From Lycium barbarum (taxonomy: Eukaryota; Streptophyta; Magnoliopsida; Solanales; Solanaceae), in the NCBI RefSeq assembly GCF_019175385.1, contig NC_083339.1:83254120-83318119 (forward strand): DNA of 64,000 nt, read 5' to 3'. Each line of letters begins with the position of its first letter. The stretch's first letter is position 1. Below are positions 57,065-64,000 of this stretch, in pieces. The translations under genes were made by a program, and so were the position numbers. The notes below the pieces were generated by a model that saw nothing but the letters and a program-made list of their open reading frames with translations, had not been told where the DNA came from and searched no databases.

Positions 57065-60041
57065 TGTTATGTCCCGTATTTTTATACATTGGGACAACCC
57101 GGATTAACTATGATAAGTTAGGGCCAAGACCATTTCGGGACTTGAAGTCGGGATTCTTGACCTTCGATTCTATTTGGAGACATAAGATGTACATGAAATT
57201 GTTGGCATGGAACAATTAGGAAAAGTTGGGACCAAAAGTCACAAATTTGGAAGTTCAAATCTTGCTAAATAAGCCCTTTGGCCGTGTGGTTGGAGTGAGT
57301 CCCACACATTGTTGTGGCCAATTTTAAATGGTCCAACACTTGTGTGGGCCATGGACACTTGGAGAGTTAGTATGGGAACTTAAAAGATGACTTCTAAGTC
57401 ATCTTCTCTCATTCCATACTTAGCAAGAAAATCAAGAAGTTGAAGAACTTCAACACCAAACTCTCGGCCAAGAACCATAGAAAACAAAGTCCAATTCTAG
57501 CCACCCCAAAATTATTTCCTTGGTGCAAATCCGCTAATTGGAGGTCCCTAAGTAGCGTGGAAGCATTTTTGGAGTGATCAAGCCCTCCGTTTAGTAGATC
57601 GCAAACCCTAGCCTATTTGTGGAATTGGAGAAGAAAGGTAAGATTTGGTCTTGTTTATGTGTTGTGAATGTTGTATGCATGTTGTAGTATGCTAAAATGA
57701 ATGAAAATCATGAGATAGGGTATGTTAGAAGTGGGTTGTGTGCTTGGTGTGTTAGCCGTATGAGGTGTGTGTATGTTGTGTGGTGTTGAGGTGATGAATT
57801 AATTCTATGTAGCATGTTTGATTGTTGTAGGGTGAAGAAATAAATGAGAACCATTTAATGTGTATGTGGGTATGTTGCCGTGTGTAGCCTCCCATGTGTG
57901 GCAAAGGATGAATTAATATCGCTTAGTGTTTTAGTTGTTGTCGTTATGAATTCTAGTTTGGAAATGAGCGTTTAATGACTCAAGATTGATGTTGAAATTG
58001 TATGGGCTGGTTTGAGGGTTATTTTGCGTGTGATGTGAGTTGTACATTTATGAGAATGCTATCGTTATAGTGTGGATTGTTGATACAAATCGTGATTTGA
58101 AAATGAGGAGTGTGTTATAGTGAAGTTCTCGGGTTTGGGGACTGTTTTCGGGTAAATTGGAACAATTGTTGGGTTGTTAGAAATATTATGTAAATTGTTT
58201 AACATGCCCTTGAATATCGTTGGTAAGGGTTCGGGTTCGAAATTGAATGGATGAGCGATAATATGGCTTGAATGTAAGCCGTCGAATTGAATATTATGAA
58301 TGTTGTCGAATGATGTGAAGGAGAGTTGTTAATGTTATATTATCTTTCGGATTGGTCATTGGGGTTACTAGGTTGGTTATTGTTGTTGTTGTAGTTGTTG
58401 TTGTTGTTGATTCTGGCCGAGTTAAATTCTCGGGGTTGGCCTATTTACAGGGGAAATGCTGCCCAAATTACTGTAGAATTAAGTGTTAGTTTGGAATAAA
58501 TTGCCTAGTGCCGATGGCTAATGTGTAATACTCGTTGACGTATTTGTAGACCTTGGGGAGCCCGAGGCGTAGGTTGGATTAGCTTGAGTTGAGTTAGCTT
58601 GGAGTGCGTACGAGGTATGTAAAGCTCAACCTTCTTTCTTTTGGCATGTCTTAGTTATAAATAGGCTATGTCACGAGCCTCGAGGAAATTCAAAATCCGC
58701 AATCCGAGTATGTTATGATCTCTATATATATTCCTTGGCATTCGTATGTTTGATGTGATGAAATATGAACCCTTATGTCTTCGAAATAATTGATTTCCAA
58801 TGTTGCACTAAAAGTTTTGTTTTAAAAAATTCCGTAACTATGAACGCCGTAACTTTCACAGAAAGGCTCGGATTGCTTCGATATCTTCGTAGGAGTTTGC
58901 ATGGCGTATGATAAGTATGTTTTCCATAGGCGGGCCCGGCTCGGGTCGATAACCGTCCGTGGGTCCCGCGACTTTCCTTTATGTAATTCGGAAGACTTTT
59001 GAAAGAATTTCGTATGACTATTATTTCGATTTTCAAGTATGGTCATTTTACTTATATTTGAGTCCATGATAATGATTTTATGCATATGGTTACTCACGAC
59101 TCTGCTCGTGCGTTCTGTTATATCTTTCGCCGGATCCCGGGCCGATTCTGTTGTCGTTCGCACTTTGATATATTCTGGTGTTATGTTGCGTTGATGGTTC
59201 ACCGAGCCACTCGCTAGAGGGACGGGTTCCACTTATATTTGGCGTTATGCTGTGTATGGCGTTATTCTGTGTTATGATGTGTGACGGGGATACGGAGATT
59301 TGAACCTTCTGGTGTTATGCTGTGTTATGGCGCCATCGACGGGCGGGCGACCATATTCTCTGTGCCCTATGCATGACTTATATTTTGAGAGTAAACATTT
59401 TGATATTTTGGGTTTGCACTTATGTTCTGTACTTCTATTTCGTTTATGCCTCAGATTTGTTTTCTGTATCTTCTGCTTTGCATACTCAGTACATATTTCG
59501 TATTGACCCCCTTTCTTCGGGGGGCTGCGTTTCATGCCCGCTGGTGTAGACGCACAGTTTGGTGATCCAGCCGTTTAGGATACCCTCTTCTGCAGTTTGG
59601 AGTGCTCCTCTTATTTCGGAGCCTACATTTTGGTATATATCTTCGTTCGTTGCATATGTATGTATTTGTTCAGGGGTACGGCGGGGCCCTGTCCCGCCAT
59701 ATGATTCGGTCTGTCTATTTAGAGGTCTGTAGACGTATATGTGGGTTTTGTGCCTACTTCTGTACGGGTGTGTTTGTATGATCTCACTTGCCATGGCAGC
59801 CTTGTCGGCGTGCGTTTGTACATGTTTTGGGCCGTTGCGCCATTTGATAGCCTTGTCGGCTTCTGATATATATGTACATATATGGTTGTGTTTGAAATGT
59901 GTCTGAGACAGTTTGATATGTTTGAGGCAGCGTGTGATATTTGTGCCCGTATACGCTATCTGTATGTGATTCGGATTTGATGAGTGTGTTCGGGTGCCCA
60001 GTTCGGGCACTAGTCTCGGCCTACGGGGTTGGGTCGTGACA
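57065..60041 (+). repeat. Element H 3' LTR (2977 bp)
   Basis: It is collinear with 52345-55309. The extra 12 bp is mainly an expansion of a GTT repeat near 58380-58410. The hairpins are at 59486-59504 (one stem pair now G-U in RNA), 59506-59523, 59604-59622 and about 59680-59698. Confidence 0.93.
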
Positions 60042-62184
60042 ACGACCACTGTTGCACTTTCGATGACTATTCATTCCAGATCAGATTTTGGGTTATTAAA
60101 AAGGGGACCAAGTTTATTATTTCATTTCCATACTTCACCCCTTCTCTCTAAAACATCTCTCTACATTTATTCCACAAGAATTCAAGGATTATTAGTGATC
60201 AACAACATAAACCAAGTGAATCAAGTGTAAGAAAACCCATTAAAGAGCATACAAGTCAAGAAATCTCATTGGAGGTGAACTAGGGCTTTTGCTCAAGTGG
60301 AGTATTATCAACCAAGGCTTGTTCCTACGACATCTATGGTAAGATTTATGATATTTATATGTTGTTTAAGGTATTTGAGAGTTGAAATACTTGGATTGTA
60401 GAAGGGTATAGAAAAATGGGTCATGAATGTGGAATAGTGCTATTTTGAGAAATAACTTAACTTGAGTTACGATTTTTGATGTGTTGTGATGTTAATATGT
60501 TATAAATGATGTTGAGAACATGAGATGAGCAATGTATGAGAATGGACGTCGTCGTGCGTTATGGCCATGGATATGGATGATTGAAAGTAAGTCTAGAAAT
60601 ATGGATAATGTGGATGAATAATGACTATCGTTATAGTATTGTGAAAGTATTATTGACGTTTGAGAGTTGATATACGCTATATAGGAATGTCGTATAAATA
60701 GAGGAGACGTTGCCCGATTTTCTCTAGTTTTTGTCATGTATGCTAGCTATCGATTCTAATGATAGTATGACTTTAATGAAGGTAGAGACGTGAGCTTCGG
60801 AGGAGAATGTGCAAGTGTAGAATAGTTCAACAGAAAGGTATGTAAGGCTAACCCTTCTTTCATAAGGCATGGTTCTTTGGCCAAACGTCTAAATCTTCTA
60901 TAAGACTATGATATCTGTCAAATGATTTGATCTTCCGAGCTTGTAAGCTCACGATTCTTGATACTCCACGATTGTGCTAAGTTCCTCGTATGACGAGTAA
61001 GCCTATAAAGATAGATGTGATGAATGACGATAATAGTGACAATGATATGGAAGACGACTATGGTGGGAATAGCGATGACGATAACGATGACGACGATGAT
61101 AGTAACTATAATAGTAAAGACCCTTATGAGCTATTATGTATATGTATCAATGTATGACTATTATGGAACCCCGAGCTTATGAGGCCAGGTAGGATATGTA
61201 AATAAGTATGTATATGATTATGTAATGCGCGCACACCTCTGTAGATGGTACGGATAACCCTGACGCCTTGGTAGGGCCAGGTAGGTGTAACCCTAATGCC
61301 TTGGTAGGGCCAGGTATGTGTAACCTGGAGCCTTGGTTGGGCAAGTATGTACGAAACACCGATCCTGCATTGTCGGGTATGCTATGTAAATGTTATGTAT
61401 ATGATATGATTATGTATATGATATAGATACGAGTACGAATACGAATATGATATGATATGAATGTGAATAAGGGTATTTATACAAATATGAGTACAAATAT
61501 GGAACAGATACGATTATGGATACGGACATGGATGTATGTGCACAAATACACATTAGAAATGGAAAGTTCCTATGAAAGGCAAGTAAGTGCTTATGACGAT
61601 GACATTTCCATCTCCCATCTTGTGCTATTCCTCATGTTGTTCATTATGCTTCTATATTGATATTGATTATGCTTTACATACTCTGTACATTCTTCGTACT
61701 GACGTACTTTTGTTTGTGGACGCTGCGTCATGCCCGCAGGTGCACAGGGAGACAGGCTTGATCTATAGCTACATTCTCAGGGACTACATAGCAGAGCTCC
61801 ATTTCATTCGGAGCTATAGTTTTTGGGTACTTATTCTTTTGTGTACATAATTATGGGCATAGCGGGGTCCTGTCCCGCTTATGTGATATGACATACTCTC
61901 CTTAGAGGCTCGTAGACATGTGTACGTGGTTAGATGTGTTTAGCCTTGTCGGCCTATATTTTGTATATCATTTTGTTTGCCTTGTCGGCTCATGTACATT
62001 GACGTGGTGTAGATGCCAATGATGATATAAAGGCATTGTTGTCCAATGGGACTAGTATGACTGATGAATAGAAATGTATGTTTAATTATGTGGCTCACCT
62101 AGATGTAAGTGTAAGTGCAAGCCAAGGGGTGCCCGGGTGGGCTAGCACCGGGCGCTCGTCGCGGCACCTAGACGGGTCGTGACA
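60042..62184 (+). repeat. F2 3' LTR, second part
   Basis: It begins with the right target copy ACGAC (60042-60046) and continues the F LTR. It holds about 395 bp (60749-61143) that F1 lacks, including GGTATGTAAGGCTAACCC, a motif kept in other LTRs, so the loss is in F1. Hairpins are near 61681-61732 and 61795-61815. The end is GGGTCGTGACA at 62184. Confidence 0.9.
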
Positions 62185-63984
62185 CAGGGTTCTAAAGCCT
62201 CGGGTTTCCAGTATAGGGATGATTCAAGCCGGATGAGACCACTTTCACCCTGATGTACGCAGTGTGGTAGGCCACATTCTGGAAAATGCCTCTTAGGATC
62301 AGGTGCTTGTTATGCCTGCAGTCGGATTGGTCATATGATGCGTGACTGTCCATTGAGGAATAGTAGAGATAAGGTTTAGCCCGTGGGATTAGCAGTTGGT
62401 TCCTCATCGTCCGTACGCCCTTTGGGGTAAGGTTCGTAGGTGCCAGTAGGTCGTGGTAGACGTAGAGGGGGATCACCTAGTTCGAGCGGCCCTCAGAACC
62501 ATATGTATGCACTAGCTGGGCGGTAGGATCTTGAGTCTTTCCCCGATGTTGTCACAGGTATACTATTAGTATTTGCTCATAATGTGTTTGCATTAATTCA
62601 TCCTGGTTCTACATTGCTATATGTTACTCCTTATATTGCTTGTCGGATTGGGGTGAAACTTGAGTTGATTAAACCTTTCAAAGTGTTTCCTTAATGAGAT
62701 GTCAGTATGATTAGATGGGGATTGTAACTTTTTCTCGAAGCAAGAAATGGAAGGGATAAGTATCTGTATAAATATGACCCTTGAGTATAAATATGCTAAT
62801 GATTTATGAGTACAATGGGGTAGAAGAGGTATGAGAACGATGTATGTTACTAAAAGGGATAGATATCGACAAGAGCTTTTTATCGTATAAAGTATATTAG
62901 CAAGGATGTTGTACGGAGGTACGAGTATAAGGATATATGCATATAAGACAAAGTTAGGACTAAGGTACAGAAAGATCTTTTTTAGGAGTCCTCTTTTCAT
63001 AAGATTATTGAGTTAGTAATATAAGGCTGAATAGCTAATGAAGGATGTGAACGAGGCATCGAAGGAATTGGCTATATGATGGTAGATGAATGAGTTGGAA
63101 GTCACGAGTTGATATAAGATGTACCCTTCATTAAGGAGATGAATTTGTAGTTTAAAAGAGGCTTGTCTAAAGACCTAGTGTTTATGTAGCGAAGAAAAGG
63201 AGAAACATTAATAGTCAGGGCAGATTTTAAGAATAAAATTGAGGCCAGATACCATCACGGTGATGAAATGGGAAAGTTAATAATAGGAGAAAGTTGATCT
63301 TGGACCATATAGATATGTCGTTGAGGAATGAAGGAATGATTAGTGTGGATATTACAACTATAAGGAAGTCAGGATAACCAGTTAGTGTGTTCTAGTCACC
63401 ATTCCAATGTTCAGATGACATATATGAAACCCTACAAGAATGAAATAATGTCAAATGGTTTGAGATTTTGATGTCCATTTTGAAAGGGTTTACGAAATTT
63501 GACAAGGAAGACAAGTTTACCCCTGATACTTTAGACTTCATGAGATTATGCGCAAGATGAGCGAAGTTCAGAATGGAAATCTGTACATCAAGTCTTTCAT
63601 ATGTCCATGGCTTGTAAACGTGTTGGGAACTCATCTAGAGTTGCGCCAGTTGATGATTTTTAGGTTTCAGAACAATTATCGTTCGAGAAAGTTTCTACTA
63701 CCCTATCAGATCACTAAGTTCCAGATTGTGGATTGAAAACCGGAGATGTAGCCTTGGTAATAGAACTATGAACGAATGTGATGGTAAAAGAGATGACTTG
63801 AGAAGTTAAGAACGATATGAGATCCAAGTATCTGCATTTATCTCCATTACTAAAGGAGTTCTAGATTAAGACAGTATAACGTTTAGGTTGGTAGTATTAC
63901 AGCTACAGAGGAAGCTCTGTCGAAACTTCCATAAGATCTCTGAGAGTTTAACATTCGAGGACGAATGTGTATTACGGGGGATAA
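62185..63984 (+). pseudogene. Second copy of element G internal region
   Basis: It starts with the same CAGGGTTCTAAAGCC as 34272. The nucleocapsid is present in broken form (a stop at the first knuckle, then CYACSRIGHMMRDC). The protease motif reads HPGST where the 34272 copy has YPGST. About 1.07 kb present at 35393-36466 is missing here at 63304, with GGA at the joint. The end has the inverted repeat with one arm base changed (63950-63969). Confidence 0.78.
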
Positions 63985-64000
63985 TGTTACATATCAAAAA
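63985..64000 (+). repeat. Start of second copy of element G 3' LTR
   Basis: TGTTACATATCAAAAA corresponds to TGTTACACATCAAACA at 37148. It runs off the window. Confidence 0.75.

Larger units (their letters stand above)
52345..60041 (+). mobile_element. Element H: gag-only, non-autonomous gypsy element (TR-GAG-like)
   Basis: The element is complete, 7697 bp, with a 5-bp target duplication ACGAC. It has LTRs of 2965 and 2977 bp, a PBS, a gag frame, an inverted repeat and a polypurine tract, but the internal region is only 1755 bp and pol is absent. Coding stops within VVTGN, at the residue just before the protease in related copies, and resumes with 3' untranslated text. The two LTRs differ at about 11 of the first 600 bases (1.8%). 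It would need protease, RT and integrase from a relative such as A. Confidence 0.92.
46437..62184 (+). mobile_element. Element F2: duplicate of F1, carrying element H in its 3' LTR
   Basis: The parts are 5' LTR end (46437-46649), PBS (46654-46665), gag-pol remains (46860-51656), polypurine tract, 3' LTR part 1 (51875-52344), element H (52345-60041), and 3' LTR part 2 (60042-62184). Both outer junctions (E LTR start to GTTAGCC, and LTR end to CAGGGTTCTAAAG) are the same as for F1. Confidence 0.9.

Overview
The window looks like plant nuclear heterochromatin, built almost entirely from nested LTR retrotransposons. Every coding trace is a Ty3/gypsy chromovirus of the Tekay (Del) type. The evidence is a gag with a tandem zinc knuckle, pol in the order protease-RT-RNase H-integrase-chromodomain, a primer-binding site TGGTATCAGAGC complementary to plant initiator tRNA-Met, and very long LTRs (1.9-3.3 kb). 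Solanaceae is my guess for the host, from general resemblance of these LTRs only. I see no host gene, tRNA gene, intact rRNA gene or CRISPR array. Element letters used below are my own labels.

Layout. 1-741: fragment of a minus-strand LTR. 742-3646: minus LTR of element K, broken at a filler-marked joint and fused to a pol scrap (3665-4300). 4301-6440: decayed sequence with an antisense 5S-rRNA-like block (5225-5324). 6440-9897: leader, PBS and complete 5' LTR of minus-strand element C. 9898-12553: other LTR of K. 12554-15640: complete plus LTR of element D. 15650-25187: element A, young and nearly intact, with its 5' LTR truncated by fusion to D. 25188-26631: minus LTR fragment E lying in the 5' LTR of element F1. 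26632-34271: F1, inserted in an older element G (34272-38341). 38342-46436: minus-strand chimera B, whose two halves and two LTRs come from different subfamilies. 46437-62184: F2, a second copy of F1 carrying the same E insertion, with element H (52345-60041) inserted in its 3' LTR. 62185-64000: second copy of G.

History read from the junctions: G is oldest, F inserted into G, and E inserted into F. This compound block was then duplicated: 25188-38341 and 44993-64000 share both insertion junctions and differ by about 5% in a stretch counted by eye. H (LTRs about 1.8% apart in the first 600 bp, target duplication ACGAC) and A (LTRs about 0.4% apart) came later. Deletion fusions between neighbours made the D/A composite and the B chimera.

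Function. Only A has a near-complete polyprotein frame, with two in-frame TAG codons in the gag part; its pol frame is open and has all expected catalytic residues. H is a gag-only non-autonomous element with full LTRs, PBS and polypurine tract. The most unusual signal is in the LTRs: four short hairpins about 280-550 nt upstream of each LTR 3' end recur in all families here, with paired substitutions that keep the stems, which suggests a conserved structured RNA (or DNA dyad) element. A perfect inverted repeat ahead of the polypurine tract and a conserved AGGGGAAATGCTGCC-like motif are also shared across families.
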